Below are positions 12,102 through 23,632 of a stretch of DNA of 64,000 bases, piece after piece (position 1 is the stretch's first letter; each line of letters starts with the position of its first letter). The position numbers and the translations under genes were made by a program. The stretch covers positions 32,041-96,040 of the forward strand of contig JAGFBZ010003029.1 in the NCBI GenBank assembly GCA_018398805.1. Reading direction: 5' to 3'. Below the pieces are notes generated by a model. The model was not told where the DNA came from, searched no databases, and saw only the letters and a program-made list of their open reading frames with translations. Origin of the DNA: Hirundichthys speculiger. Taxonomy: Eukaryota > Chordata > Actinopteri > Beloniformes > Exocoetidae.

Positions 12102-13465
12102 ACAGCAAGTCAGCAACAGACAGCAAAATTCAACACCACTAGTACTTAATAGAAATGAGAACCATTTATGTCAAATGGCAGTGCCTGTTGGTGTTATGTC
12201 TGCAACTTGCATGTTGTTGCTCTAGAAATGATTCTGGACCTTCTGCCAACTGCTCTGCACTGGCTTCTCCTGAAGTACCAGCAGGACTTATGTCATCACC
12301 ATCACCACCTTTGAATAGCAAACATATGCTTACAGTGTTTTTCCATACACTATAGTTCATATAGTAAGATAGTGTAGCCTATGTCTCACTTATTGTGCCC
12401 TGTATTCATATACATAATAATGGAATGATAACAGTAAATAAAAAGTGGCTTGTTTAATTTCATGGCCAGGGCCTATAGCCTACTGTGTAAAAGTGTACAG
12501 CCTCAAGGACCCAGGTCCCTGGACCTCAAGAACCAGTGTTTTTTGTTGTTGTTGTTGTTTTTTTTTTACATAACTTACTTGCAGAGGTATCTTGGCTGGG
12601 GGGGGGCATCCTCCTAACCATCAGCTTTAACCCAAATCCTCATCTTGGCTGTATCCTGAAGCCAAGCTGGGAGCTGTTTCTACAAGAGAGAGGAGCCTTT
12701 TGGAAATGATTTTTGGCCGTTATTGGTCATTGTTATTGTTCAAATCATGGAATAATGAGGTCTTTGGAACACAATGAAGCTTGGCTTGGATTTACCAGGA
12801 AGCCAGATAAAGAGAACTTAAACTGGAGAAAGATGATCTCTGCTGCAGATGCTCATTTTTGGATCAGCTGAAGGTGGTTCAAAGTCATTTTGGGGCGACA
12901 TAATAATAAGGAATTCCACTTGTACAATCTTCACATAATAAAGCCATGATCTAGTTTTTCTCCATAATTCTGAGACAGGATCTTTCTGATTTTGTAGCTA
13001 ATATGAAAATGAAAGAAAGTTGTTTCATGTGTGAATTAAGTGACAAATCCTAGTCAAAAATAACTCCAATAGTCCTCACAGTTATTTTAGATGACAAGAT
13101 AATGCCACCCATGATAACTAAATAGGAACTAAATAGTGTTTAAATCCTCACATGATAATTTAAGGTTTGTCTTCATTGAAAAGCAGACAATTAACAGTAA
13201 AAGCAGACAAAAAACAGACTTCTAGGTTTTCCAATCATGTCTTCAGTCATGTGTTAGAGGCTGTAAGTAAGTGGCTCGCTTCATTAATAAGTATGACTGA
13301 GTATAATATAATATATATATATATATATATATAGTATAATTTACATAGGAATGGAATGCTGCCTGATGTTAAACAATGCAAACAGAAGCCTGCAGATCAC
13401 TATGATTAATTCTGAGATGTGAGCAACACTTTACATGAACAAGCTGGAATCCCTCAGATAAATCT
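12102..13465. other. Intron, no gene seen
   Basis: The sequence is AT-rich intron with a (GTT)n/T tract near 12541-12570 and a short G-run near 12600. No coding, RNA or intact mobile element could be supported. A (TA)n tract lies at about 13310-13332. Parts may be eroded transposon sequence. Confidence 0.5.
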
Positions 13466-14335
13466 AACTTTAAATTCAGTTCAGTTCAAAAATACTTGAT
13501 TAACCCCTGAAGGTTTTTCATGGCTGTGCTGAAAGCCAGCGTAAACTCAGGTAATCCATTCCTCATGTGTTTTAGATGCAAAAAGTTAGAGGACATCCAG
13601 GACTTAATGTCATTAAGACACCCTTGAAGTTTAACCAAAGGTTTTGTTTCCTCTGGTTTCATAGATAAGTACAGCAGCGTATCATCAGCGTAGCAATGAA
13701 AGTTTATGCCATGGCTCTTGGTAATTTTTCCCAAGGACAACATGTATAAAGTGAAAAGGATTGGTCCCAGAACTGAACCCTGTGGGACGCCATAGCAGAC
13801 CCTAGTCCGTGTAGAAGAAACGTCATTAACATGGACGAACTGGAACCTGTCAGATAGGTCTGACTTAAACCAGCCTAATGCTGTCCCTTTAATTCCAACA
13901 GTGTGCTCTAATCTATGCAGCAAAAGGCCGTGATCAACGGTATCAAAAGCAGCACTGAGGTCCAGCAGAACAAGGACAGAAACTAATCCATTGTCTGAGG
14001 CCATGAGGAGGTCGTTGGAGACTCTAATCAGTGCAGTTTCTGTGCTATGATGAGTTCTGAACCCTGACTGAAAGACCTCAAATAGATCATTTCTATGCTG
14101 GTGTTCTCCTAACTGGCTAGCAACTATTTTTTCCAGAATTTTAGAGATAAATGGAAGGTTGGATATTGGTCTATAATTTGCCAAGATGTCAGGATCAAGA
14201 GATGGTTTCTTGAGCAAAGGTTTTATAACTGTAACTTTAAAAACCTGTGGTACATATCCTGAATCCCAATAACTTGTTTGTACCTCTGCAGTAAATTGAA
14301 TTCAAATTCTGGGATTAATGAAGTAAAATTGAATT
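13466..14335 (-). mobile_element. LINE (CR1/L2-like), 5'-truncated, reverse transcriptase fragment
   Basis: The minus strand carries a reverse transcriptase fragment (see 13486-14217) followed by a short 3' end with AATCAAG/GAACTGAACTGAA tail-like repeats near 13466-13500. Next to its 5' side, 14270-14335 reads TCTGGGATTAATGAAGTAAA, which also looks like a LINE 3' end. At least two insertions are therefore packed together. The clade is assigned by protein look only. Confidence 0.7.
13486..14217 (-). pseudogene. Reverse transcriptase fragment of a CR1/L2-like LINE
   Basis: The fragment is 243 codons long, starting within the fingers (ILANYRPISNLPFISKILEK). It includes the F..AFDTVDH active-site block (first catalytic Asp), GVPQGSVLGPILFTLY, and the YADD catalytic box in HCYADDTLLYLS. 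It stops after NFLHLKH. No endonuclease domain and no thumb/C-terminal region are present, so the copy is 5'-truncated and inactive. Confidence 0.85.
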
Positions 14336-14730
14336 GAACTGTAACAGAATATTATCATCGAACGTATCAAATGCAGCACTGAGAAGTGTCCTGTAACAGG
14401 ACAGAAGTCTGGAAATGCTGTTTCAGTACGCTGATGGGATCTAAATCCTGAATCAAATCAAATAGATTATTTTTGTGAGAGCTGACAATTATTTAATCTT
14501 TAACAGCTTTTAAGGGAATTTCAGAACCAAATGAAAGGTTGGATAACAGCCTCGTAATGGTTCAAGTTTCTAGATGTCTTTTTAAGTAGAGGTTTTATTT
14601 ACAGAAACGTTAAAAGCCTCCGGTACATAAACTGTTAGTCAACATGGGCTTTTCAGATCCAATATAAAAGTACTACTTAATGGAAAAATCTCCTTAGAAA
14701 ATCTGGTTATGATGTGGTCTAAACATTTGT
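14336..14730 (-). mobile_element. Second, older LINE RT fragment of the same family
   Basis: The phrases CGTATCAAATGCAGCACTGA, AACCAAATGAAAGGTTGGAT and AGAGGTTTTATTTACAG repeat, with much decay, phrases in the neighbouring fragment (near 13945, 14155 and 14215). They are in the same orientation and order. It is a diverged copy with no open frame left. Confidence 0.55.
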
Positions 14731-14845
14731 TCCCATTTGGTTCATTTGATCATGTGTAAACGTGCTCTGTGGTCTGTGTATAGTAAATCTGTCTGTCTGC
14801 ATGCTGTAACGTGCTAAATATGACTTTATGATTGTGGTTGTGCAG

Positions 14846-14932
14846 GTCCTTGAGGGTGAGTCTCAGCCCATGACGGAGGTGGATCTCTTCATCTCCACTC
14901 AAAGAATCAAAATGCTCAACGCTGACTCCCAG
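14846..14932 (+). CDS. apba1: apba1 exon (PTB domain)
   Basis: Twenty-nine codons encode [20 protein letters not shown] followed by IKMLNADSQ. The acceptor is GGTTGTGCAG and the donor is CCCAG|GTGTGT, with phase 0 at both ends. [20 protein letters not shown] is one of the most conserved blocks of the APBA PTB domain. It follows the microexon and joins in frame to [10 protein letters not shown] at 17915. Confidence 0.97.
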
Positions 14933-15439
14933 GTGTGTGTTGAGACAGCGTACCGTGACAGTTTCTCTTCACCTCATACCTCATACTATATCTCCAAACG
15001 ACGAATTTGAGCACATAATTCACTGTGAAATATTTATTCTTTTAATCTTTAATTTAGTCTATAGCAGACATCAGTGATGGACTGGGAGTAAAAAAAACAG
15101 CCCTGGACATAGCCGCGGGAAGTAGGGGTGCTGGGGGGGCTGCAGCACCCCCTGTTGGTGGGGCTGCAGCACCTCAAAAATATACATAAAAAAATCCCAA
15201 ACAAACAAAAAGAAAAACCCCATTGAAAACAAGGGAGGAAAAATGTGGTAGGAAAAAAATTAAAATGTTTAAAATTTACTCTAAATTCTAGTGGTCTGGT
15301 TTAATGTTTCTTACAGTATTATTCAGTGGTGGTCGTGTATTTGGTACCTGGGCCAGTGCGGGTTTAACTACTTAATCCACCATGACATTATAATCATACA
15401 AGCCACCAATACAAAAACCACAATATAACAAGAAGAGGG

Positions 15440-15800
15440 CGCTGCATAATTTAGAGATTACGCATTACTGTATTACTTGCAGACGTTTTTATTCTCTTGA
15501 GGGCAGAGGATGTCTGGTCAGCATCTGCGGTAGATGTGGGAATAGTCACGGCCACGGTTGGATGGGGAATTTATTTCTGATATGTCTGAAACTGCTGGTC
15601 GAGGAGGGAAAGGAATATTAATTGTTCCTGATCTTTAGATCGGTTCCTTATCTGGCAGATAAGATTTTCCAGAACACTGTTGTGGAGTTTCTTGAACTGT
15701 CCGCGTATCACTCTGTGCGCTGGCCCAGACATCCAATGATTCGTTCTGCAGTATTTAAAAAATATCAGCTGCGCCGCGTTACTGACATCCGTCGTCTTGT
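15440..15800 (+). mobile_element. Fragment of a repeat family shared with 49930-50430
   Basis: ATTTCTGATATGTCTGAAAC, AGAGGATGTCTGGTCAGCA and CCAATGATTCGTTCTGCAG all recur, in reverse complement and mirrored order, between about 49990 and 50270. It is nested in the hAT element. No protein family was recognised. Confidence 0.6.
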
Positions 15801-15866
15801 CTACCGCGACAAATGGAGTTATATACTTTATAGTTGCTACGGCGCACACACACACACACTTTAAAC

Positions 15867-15975
<109 letters not shown>

Positions 15976-16050
15976 GCACAGCTGTCTCAGACTCCCAGCA
16001 CCCCCCAGCACCCCCTGCTGAGAACATGTTCCTGCGGCTATGGCCCTGGA

Positions 16051-17914
16051 CTCCCCCCAAGCTGACACAAGCTACAGCAGCGACTAAGAGTAATAGCTAC
16101 ATAATAGCAACAGCTTAGTAGCTTTTGGTCTAAACACACGGCAAGCCTTTCGTGACCTGCTCTGTTGTCTTCTCTCACGCTAATGTCACACTGAATAAAA
16201 TATTGACACCCCCCCCCCCTCCCTCCCCACTGGTCTGGTCAATGGGTGGAGCCAGAAGACCAGGGTTCACATGTTTTTATTTTTGTCACAAAAGGCTTCA
16301 AGCACAAAAGCACAGGACATCAAGTGACTAGAGTTTATAACTTCACCTTCAGCCTTCTCAGCCCTCGTGTGAATATCATCCGGATACGTCCCTGACATGG
16401 ATTCACCAATTACAGAGATATTATAAAGAAGCCTGTGTTTCTTTGTTTTTGTTACAGTTAACTACACAAGCTTGACGCGAACATCTAACAAACAGAAGTT
16501 ATTTTTCACCGGAGCTTTGGCTAGCTCTGACAGTGTTTAACGTTAGCTGTAGCGAACGGCAGTAACTTTGTTATACCGCAAAATATGAAAACGATAGAAA
16601 CCATTACTCGCCAAATTCAATCCACTGGTAAATGCAGGTAGGAAACGTCCGCCTTGTCCGCCTTGCCGTGGACATTACTAGGTCCTGCTTCTTGTCCCGC
16701 GCAGCAATGTAACCTCCAAGTTTCTCCAAGTACACATGAATGAAGAATGTTGGTCTGACTGGAATAATGGAACAATCTGACCTCTGACTGGTTCTGGGCA
16801 GGATTTACTGACCGTCTGAGTGTCATTTAAAGGGCCGATTTCTGAAAAGGTGAGAGATTTTCATGCCTGCCTATTACAACACTGGAAATTGAACCCACAA
16901 ACCGCTAGACTACCTAGCAAATACTATTGTAGGACCCTGACATTATAATGATTTTTAAAATTAAATTGTCCCATGCAATGCTGCTGTGATTAGTTAGGGT
17001 ACCATTCAACCAATCATCCTTTAAACAACATTTGTAGCCTATCCCACAAACATTACACCACCACGCACCATGAAAGAGAAGACAAAGATAAATAGTGCCA
17101 AAATGGGAAACACTTCTCCCCCTAAAACTTACTTTCTCCTTGCGTTTTCTGCTTGCCATCTTTCTGTTGACAGACATTAATGTTAGTCTGTTTTGTTGGT
17201 TTTTAGTCCTATATCTGATAAATGATCGTCTTAGCGCCCCCTGCTGTTAGTTGATAGACTGAAACTTTTGGTTATTGAACAAGGCCATTCTGGACTTTTC
17301 CAGAATGCACATATTCCCGTAAAAAAGTGAGAAATTGATAGATAAATAAATAAACAAACCAATCATGGAAAAACACTGAACATTTTTTTTTTGTGATATT
17401 TTAAGGTTCAAATTTACTAAAATTGAGTTTTTCAGTACAAATGGTTGAATTATGAGGAAAATCCTGTAGTGGAAGATATTTAGATCATCTCCCAGTTCAT
17501 CTAGGAGCTGCTGCACTTTATATGTTCCACCTAACAGCAAACCTTTGGACCTAGAACTTCACGAGTCATGTCAGTATACACGTGTTTAGAGGGAGAAAAA
17601 CATGAGACCAATTTGACCATCTTGGGATCTTGGGGTCTTGCTTTACCTATTATGAAAGACGTGAAAGCTTCCACTTTCACCTGTTTCATAATATGCTTCT
17701 TACATGTAGCTTTAGCTCAGGAAACACCCTCGACTAAAGCAGAAAATACAAAACAAGCACACATAAAGCATGAATATGTTGCTGGTGGGTATCAGCAGAT
17801 GAGCTTGAGGTTATTAGAGTTCAGAACTGTAAAATACTGTACAAAACATCTTGGTTTGGTTGTTCACGTCCGATTGGGATAACAGGAGAGGATTAATGGT
17901 TCTATGACTTTCAG
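16051..17914. other. Intron, no gene seen
   Basis: The stretch contains a C-run at about 16210-16220 and a tRNA-B-box-like GGAAATTGAACCCAC at about 16883 that may come from a SINE. Otherwise it is undistinguished AT-rich sequence. Short open frames on both strands have no recognisable content. Confidence 0.45.
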
Positions 17915-18100
17915 GAAACCATGATGGACCACCCTTTGAGAACCATATCCTACATTGCCGACATTGGCAACGTTGTAGTTCTGATGGCCCGGCGAAGGTT
18001 GCCTCAGCGCGACTCTCAGGAGAGCGTGGAAGCATCAGATCCGAGTCAGGACACCAAGCGCCAGTATAAGATGATGTGCCATGTGTTTGAGTCTGAGGAT
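17915..18100 (+). CDS. apba1: apba1 exon (PTB domain core)
   Basis: Sixty-two codons start [20 protein letters not shown], continue [20 protein letters not shown], and end [10 protein letters not shown]. The acceptor is GACTTTCAG and the donor is GAT|GTGAGT, phase 0 at both ends. This is the central sheet of the PTB domain that holds the APP NPxY peptide. The insert [20 protein letters not shown] is the variable loop of the family. Confidence 0.98.
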
Positions 18101-18232
18101 GTGAGTCTGACAAATTTATATGATCTAATTGTCAGCATGTAATTTTTGTCATACATGTATAAAGCTCACAGCTGAATCAAAAACTGACTATTGTGATTAT
18201 GTAGTAAATTCTAGGTTTCCCGTATCTTCTAG

Positions 18233-18412
18233 GCCCAGCTCATTGCCCAGTCCATTGGACAGGCGTTCAGTGTGGCTTACCAGGAATTCTTACGGGCAAA
18301 TGGCATTAACCCTGAGGACCTCAGTCAGAAGGAATACAGTGACCTCCTGAGCACTCAGGACTTGTACAATGATGACCTTGTCCACTTCTCCAAGTCTGAC
18401 AACTGCAAAGAT
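18233..18412 (+). CDS. apba1: apba1 exon (PTB C-terminal helix and PTB-PDZ linker)
   Basis: Sixty codons start [20 protein letters not shown], the long C-terminal PTB helix, continue [20 protein letters not shown], and end with a [14 protein letters not shown] linker up to CKD. In APBA proteins this linker folds back on the PTB site and is considered autoinhibitory (established for the family). The acceptor is ATCTTCTAG and the donor is GAT|GTAATT. The intron before it is only 132 bp. Confidence 0.98.
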
Positions 18413-18699
18413 GTAATTACACTTTGATACAAACATTTTTTTGCTGTGTCTTTTTTGTATTTTACTGTTAATATATTTTAGAGACAACACTCGTTTTCTT
18501 TACCCATGCTGTGGTCTTGCTGTTAAGTACATCCAGATTTCCAATGTTCGTCTTTTGATACACTGTCAGTCACTTTTACATCAACTAGGCACAACGATAA
18601 CACCACTGATATTAACATTGACACCTGAAGTGAATAACGTTGACTATATTATTACAATTCAATGTTCTCCTGGGAAACCTGGGGTCCTGTCACCCAGTT

Positions 18700-19580
18700 C
18701 AGTTCAATTTAATTCAATAATTGTTGATTAATCCTGAGAGGAAATGATATGTTGCAGTAACTGTCTTTATTTAAGTTGTTGCAGAAGGTTATTGTAGCGT
18801 CTGTGTTGCAGCAGAGCTGAAGAATCCTCTGACTGGAAACACTTTGTTGTTGAATCACTGTAGTGTGAAGAGGACATGCAGGCTTGTGCATGATGTTTGT
18901 TTTTTTTTATCTTATGAAGCATGGTCTTTTGCACAACCAGCTCCAGAGGCTCCAGATTAGTCTCCAGAACTGAGCCAGCCTTCTTTATCAGTTTGCTCAG
19001 TTTCTTTAAGTCTCTGGCTCTGATGCTGCTCTCCCAACAGATGACTGCAGATGAGATTTCACTCTCCAAAACAGACTTATTGAAGATATGCAACATGTTG
19101 CTACAAACACTGAAGGACCTAGGCTTTCTCAACAAATAAAGTCTGCTCTGTCCCTTCTTGTAGATGCCATCAGTGTTGCATCTCCAGTCCAGTCTGTTGT
19201 CCAGGTGAACACAGAGGTATTTGTATCCCTCTATCACCTCCACTTCTTCTCCCATTATGGAAATATCGTCAACTTATTCCCCGTCCTCCTAAAATCCACA
19301 ATCATCTTCTTTGTCTTGTTCACATTCAAGATGAGATGATTGTTCTCACACCTCGCCACAAAGTGGTCCACTCCTTCTCTGTACTCAGTCTCTGGCCCAC
19401 CCCACAACTGCAGAATCATCTGAGTGTTTCTGCAGATGCCAGGACTCTGACTGGTTCTGGAAGTCTGAGGTGTCCAGAGTGAAGAGGAGTGGTGAGAGTA
19501 CAGTTCCCTGTGGTGCCCCTGTGTTGAACTCATGTGCACTCATGAACTTGGGCTCATGTGAACATACCTGAGATCTCATA
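18700..19580 (-). mobile_element. LINE (CR1/L2/Rex-like), 5'-truncated
   Basis: The minus strand encodes the C-terminal half of a reverse transcriptase. The order is GAPQGTVLSPLLFTL, then an altered catalytic box (FSDDSAVVG in related elements; here HSDDSAVVG), then LNVNKTKKMIVDFRR, then a domain with YKYLCVHLDNRLDW and SRLYLLRK. A frame change occurs near 19385 and another near 19255. The 3' end lies near 18700, with TTGAA-type repeats (TTCAATTTAATTCAATAA on the + strand). It lies in the intron between the exons at 18233 and 20016. Confidence 0.8.
18767..19579 (-). pseudogene. Reverse transcriptase C-terminal part, frameshifted
   Basis: Three overlapping frames (19579-19385, 19539-19255 and 19255-18767) together give the RT palm from the GAPQGTVLSPLL block through the connector and C-terminal region. 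Each is open but they are out of phase with one another, so no intact protein can be made. Confidence 0.8.
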
Positions 19581-19801
19581 TCACCCAGCTAAGCATAGCG
19601 CTTAACCAGGCATTCCTCTGATGGCAGCAACCTTCCCCAGCATGACAGCCGTCCCAGTCCAACCACAAATAATGAATGTTTAAAAAAAAAAAACAAAGAA
19701 TAATACATTTTTACATGTTGACCCCACAGCACACAAATACTCAATATTTGGGAGATGCTTTTTATTGCTGTGGCTGACTCCTGTAGAAGAGCTTATTATT
19801 G

Positions 19802-19805
<4 letters not shown>

Positions 19806-19852
<47 letters not shown>

Positions 19853-19886
19853 TGTATATATACTGTATATATAGATATAGATAGAT

Positions 19887-19953
<67 letters not shown>

Positions 19954-19955
19954 TG
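19806..19955. repeat. (TA)n followed by (GATA)n microsatellite
   Basis: A (TA)n tract with two TACTGTATATA interruptions runs to about 19875. It is followed by about 18 GATA units, ending near 19953, 60 bp before the next apba1 exon. Confidence 0.97.
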
Positions 19956-20015
19956 TAATGAAATAATACAATGGTTTTGTGTGGTTTCTTTTCGTCTTGT
20001 CCTCTCTGAACTCAG

Positions 20016-20228
20016 GTTTTTATAGAGAAAGCTAAGGGGGAAATCCTGGGTGTGGTCGTTGTGGAGAGTGGGTGGGGCTCCATCCTCCCCACTGTCATCA
20101 TTGCCAACATGATGCATGCTGGTCCAGCTGAGAGGTCTGGACGACTGAACATTGGAGATCAGATCATGTCGATCAATGGAACTAGCCTGGTGGGACTGCC
20201 ACTGTCAACCTGCCAGAGCATCATCAAG
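20016..20228 (+). CDS. apba1: apba1 exon (PDZ1)
   Basis: Seventy-one codons start [20 protein letters not shown], continue through [20 protein letters not shown] and [20 protein letters not shown], and end STCQSIIK. The carboxylate-binding loop region and the GPAE...LNIGDQI core are those of APBA PDZ1. The acceptor is TGAACTCAG and the donor is AAG|GTATGT, phase 0 at both ends. Lys-Ala-Lys-Gly replaces the Lys-Gln-Lys-Gly of mammalian proteins as remembered. Confidence 0.98.
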
Positions 20229-20394
20229 GTATGTGCATGACATTTAACATTTACAGGGAAAACATCTCTTTTTGTGAGTCAGACTGATTTTAGTGTTGGC
20301 TCGTTTGGTCATGCTCAGACTTCAGGAATGTGAGAAAGTGTACTACAGTGTTTGAAGTATTTGGAGATAAACATTAGATAATAAAATTCAAATC

Positions 20395-20690
20395 TTCTTT
20401 TGGCTTTTCCCTGCACGGTTTGTCACAGCAGATCATCTTTTTCCATCTTACTTTGTCTTCTGCATCTTCCTCTGTCACATCGACCAGCTGCATATCTTCT
20501 TTCATCACATCCAGAAATCTCTTTGGTCTTCCTCTTTCTCTCCAGCCTGGGACTCCTCTTTATGTGTCCAAACCATCTCAGTCTAACCTCTCTTACTTTG
20601 TCTCTAAGATATCTAAGACAAAGAAAAACGTAACAAATCCAGCTTTTTCTTCCTGTGGCTTGGTCACTGCTGCTGTCTCAGAGCCACATA
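20395..20690 (-). mobile_element. LINE fragment (C-terminal RT-region remnant)
   Basis: On the minus strand the sequence reads LRWFGHIKR, then (after a frame slip) DVMKEDMQLVDVTEEDAEDK and VRWKKMICC. This layout is common to the C-terminal region of several LINE families, where (R)WFGH precedes a Lys-rich DV.KEDM segment. It is broken and has no intact reading frame. The region 21490-21870 resembles more of the same LINE. Confidence 0.55.
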
Positions 20691-21446
20691 GGGCCTGATT
20701 TACTAAGATCCTAAATAAAGAGTACTAAATTGCGTGTGCACTGAAAAAGTTTGCGCGTGCTGTTGTTGTGTGTTTTGCGGGTGATCAACTAAGAATGCTC
20801 GCGCAAATGATAACGGGTGCAAACCGCAGTATTTAAATGAGGTGTTGCGTGTCTTACGGTTTGCGCCATGGAGAGTCTGGATGGAAAGCAGGATAGACGC
20901 AAGCGCAAAATGAAATTTGACGAGTTGGAGTTAGAGATATTAGTGGAAGAGGCAAATAAACACATTCATGAACTACAGCAAAGAAATTTAAACATTTCCA
21001 AAAGAAACGCAATATGGGAGAAAATCTGCGATAGAATAAATGCAGTTGGTAAAACAAAAAGAACGGCAGATGAGGTTAAAAGAAGGTGGCAAGATATAAG
21101 GCGAAGAACTAAAGAAAAAGTGGCCTTTAATAAAACTTCGGCAAACAAGACAGGTGGAGGGAAGAGATGCCTCTAACCAGCATTGAGCAGCAGGTGCAGC
21201 TCACCTTCTGGAGGAGCAGATAACTGGGATACTGGGGTCTGACACGCTAGAGCCAACTGCAGAACAAGGTAGGCGCACAATAAGAAACACTTTTTTCTCC
21301 ATGAAAACACATGATTTATTTATTATCACAAATAAAAAAATGAATGTGCCTCCTGTGGCAACCTTTTGCTGAATAATACTCGATTTAACATTCAAATAAA
21401 ATATTTCTCCTTTTGCATGTGCTTGTGACCGGCTCCAAATCAGCCC
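20691..21446 (+). mobile_element. Harbinger-like element fragment carrying a SANT/Myb ORF
   Basis: It begins GGGCCTGATTTACTAAGATC, a terminal sequence familiar from PIF/Harbinger elements. An imperfect inverted partner, AAATCAGCCC, ends near 21446. I could not find a convincing 3-bp duplication, so the right boundary is provisional. It interrupts LINE-derived sequence. Confidence 0.5.
20868..21176 (+). CDS. Myb/SANT-like DNA-binding domain protein (transposon-derived)
   Basis: An open frame of 102 codons starts MESLDGKQDRRKRKMKFDEL. A basic tail precedes a three-helix SANT/MADF-like region: ELEILVEEANKHIHELQQRN, then KRNAIWEKICDRINAVGKTK, then RTADEVKRRWQDIRRRTKEK. The tryptophans at W-EKI and RRW-QDI are the expected core residues. 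PIF/Harbinger transposons carry a second gene of this type whose product is thought to escort the transposase. There is a stop after GGGKRCL. It could be intact, a first exon, or a remnant. No transposase was found beside it. Confidence 0.55.
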   Translation: MESLDGKQDRRKRKMKFDELELEILVEEANKHIHELQQRNLNISKRNAIWEKICDRINAVGKTKRTADEVKRRWQDIRRRTKEKVAFNKTSANKTGGGKRCL

Positions 21447-22973
21447 TTAACTCATTCAACAGCTCCAAGATGGAATCGCTAGATAGTCGATAAACAATGC
21501 GATCCCATTTATACCTGAAACCCACCTGTTACTCCTACTGCTCCAGGTCCAGTTCTCATACATGTCCTGTACCGGTCTTAATGCTTTTCTGCAATACTAC
21601 AATGCCTTTCCTAGCACTCTGTTGCACACTTCCTCTGAGTCTACCTAGGCACAACAACTCCTTCTGACCTTCTTTGTACTTCTCAGTCAAACTGTGCATC
21701 TGTAATGAAGTATCTTAGTATGAAGCCATACTGTTGATCACAAACTGGAACCACTTTTCTGAACCCAGGTTCAGTTTCTTATTCCCATAATGTCTTTACT
21801 TCTGGATCAGCTGGATGCAACATCTTCACTGCTGTGATTAGCTGTTTTACCATCAGTGGATCTTTATTATCAGAGAACATTGACATCACTTAATAACTGT
21901 TTTTGCTCTGTGCTCTAATCTTTTCAAATCAAAATGTGTGCTGGCGTGTTAGAATCCCTTTTAAGACTCAATTTGGACTTATATTTTTTTCTTTTTGTGT
22001 TAATGTCATACATTCACACAGTTTGGCATCTGTTTGTCCAGTGTGAGGTCGTACAGATCAGTGACTATCCTCACAGTCAGTCATTACTCTGCGCCCCACT
22101 GGAGCCTTTTATACGACCTTATCATCTTACAATAAGGGAAAAGTTTTAGATTTCTTGAGGGGGAGTCAAGAAGCTACCAAACTTTCAACAACAAGATCCG
22201 CATGTGCAAGAACTGTCATTTAGCTTTCCGTCAGCTGGGGAACATCGTCCAACAGCAAGTGTGAATGGATAACTTTGTCATAATTGCAGTGGCCCAGTCC
22301 AAACATATTTTTAATGTGCTGACATTTCTGCACTGGTTCAGTCGCCGTCCTCTGGACTATCACAGGCCACAGTTTTGGAGTGTGTTCCTACTCTTCAATT
22401 GATACCATCAACTAGTGTCAGAGCTGGTGTTGTACCTCTTACATATTCGAGAGTACCTCTGATATGTAAGAGGGTGATCTGATCTGAATGGGCTTGAGAG
22501 GAAGCCAGAACCATGGATCTCAAGATCCAACTGTGCAGGTCAGAGGTGCTTTGTGGTGTCAAGGTCCACTCTAGTGGAGTGGCACCTTCGCTTAGAAATG
22601 TCAAACTGCAGTGCAGTTCTGCCCGATGAGGCTTGTGTGGGGTCATTGTTCTGTCGAAGGACGTGGGCGCTTCTGCCCTCCAATGTTGCAGTTGGAAAAA
22701 AAATTGCCACTCAGCCAATGCAGCAATTCTCAGAGAGTACGGTACCTCCCCTCAGTGATTCCTCTCACTTTGCTGTTAGATATATTTTTTCCTGATATAT
22801 CAGTTGCTGTCCAGCTTGGCAAAAGCTCCCTGAAAACGTGGCACCCTTTAACAGACCCTGCGCCCACTTCGTCTAAGTAAGAGTATCCAAAAAGGAGAGA
22901 GCACACTGAACTGGAGGGTTACGTGACCACGATGCTGTAAAGTGGGATGAGACATGAGACGACACTATTGATA
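21447..22973. other. Intron, eroded repeats, no gene
   Basis: The part at 21490-21870 looks like eroded LINE sequence on the minus strand. The rest (21870-22973) has only short open frames with no recognisable content. Confidence 0.4.
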
Positions 22974-22981
22974 GTGTAAAT

Positions 22982-23624
22982 TAGTGCTGGGCAATATGAC
23001 GATATATATCGTGGGGACAATATAAAAGTGTGTATCGTGCCATTTCTCTTCTATCGTTTCTATCGTTTCTAACCTAATTTTATCAATTATTACAGCAAAT
23101 ATGTAATTAAATAACCTGCAACGATAAATTTGATAGAATCATATCTACTTCTACAAAGTAGCCTTTTATGTTTGCACTTTTATTCATGGTTAATGCCTTA
23201 AACAGAGTTCTCTTCAACCCTGATGTTTACTTTAGACACTTTATATTGGTTTACAAACTTTGCACTACAAGGTTACAGATTTCAGAAAGCTGAAAAATAA
23301 TTTGTGTTTATTTTTTATAGCTGAACTTCAGTGCAAAAATGTGTTTTTCCTCTCAGAAACTGTTGTGCACTTTTTAAAAAAAATGTGAAAGCTACTGTAC
23401 CTCTGTACCTACCTGTTTTTGCTGCACAAAATGTATGTTTGTGACAGTTCAGCTAAATGTCCTTTCAAAATAAAGTTGAAAAGTAAGCAATGAAATTTTT
23501 GTCAAACTTTTCAGAGAATAACTGAAAACATACTTTATTATGGTATATCGTGATATATATCGTTATCGTGATATAAAATAGTCCATATTGTGATATATGA
23601 TTTTTTCCATATCGCCCAGCACTA
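22982..23624. mobile_element. hAT-type MITE (8-bp TSD GTGTAAAT)
   Basis: The 643-bp element starts TAGTGCTGGGCAATATGACG and ends CATATCGCCCAGCACTA. The two ends are inverted copies with one mismatch in 17. Perfect GTGTAAAT duplications flank it at 22974-22981 and 23625-23632. Subterminal ATATATCG-rich stretches are also mirrored. No coding capacity is seen. Confidence 0.92.
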
Positions 23625-23632
23625 GTGTAAAT

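Noticed and set aside
15622..15864. Open frame on + reading MFLIFRSVPYLADKI
   Set aside because: Lies within transposon-derived sequence shared with 49930-50430, shows no domain and is not open in the other copy as far as can be seen.
16870..16910. tRNA-like B box (GAAATTGAACCCAC)
   Set aside because: No A box or cloverleaf could be assembled around it; at most a SINE scrap.
21437..21446. AAATCAGCCC as the right end of the element starting at 20691
   Set aside because: Only about ten bases match the left end and the flanking trinucleotides differ, so the boundary is kept provisional rather than called.
22395..22880. Overlapping frames on both strands
   Set aside because: No similarity recognised, no splice support, and they lie in an apba1 intron with eroded repeats.
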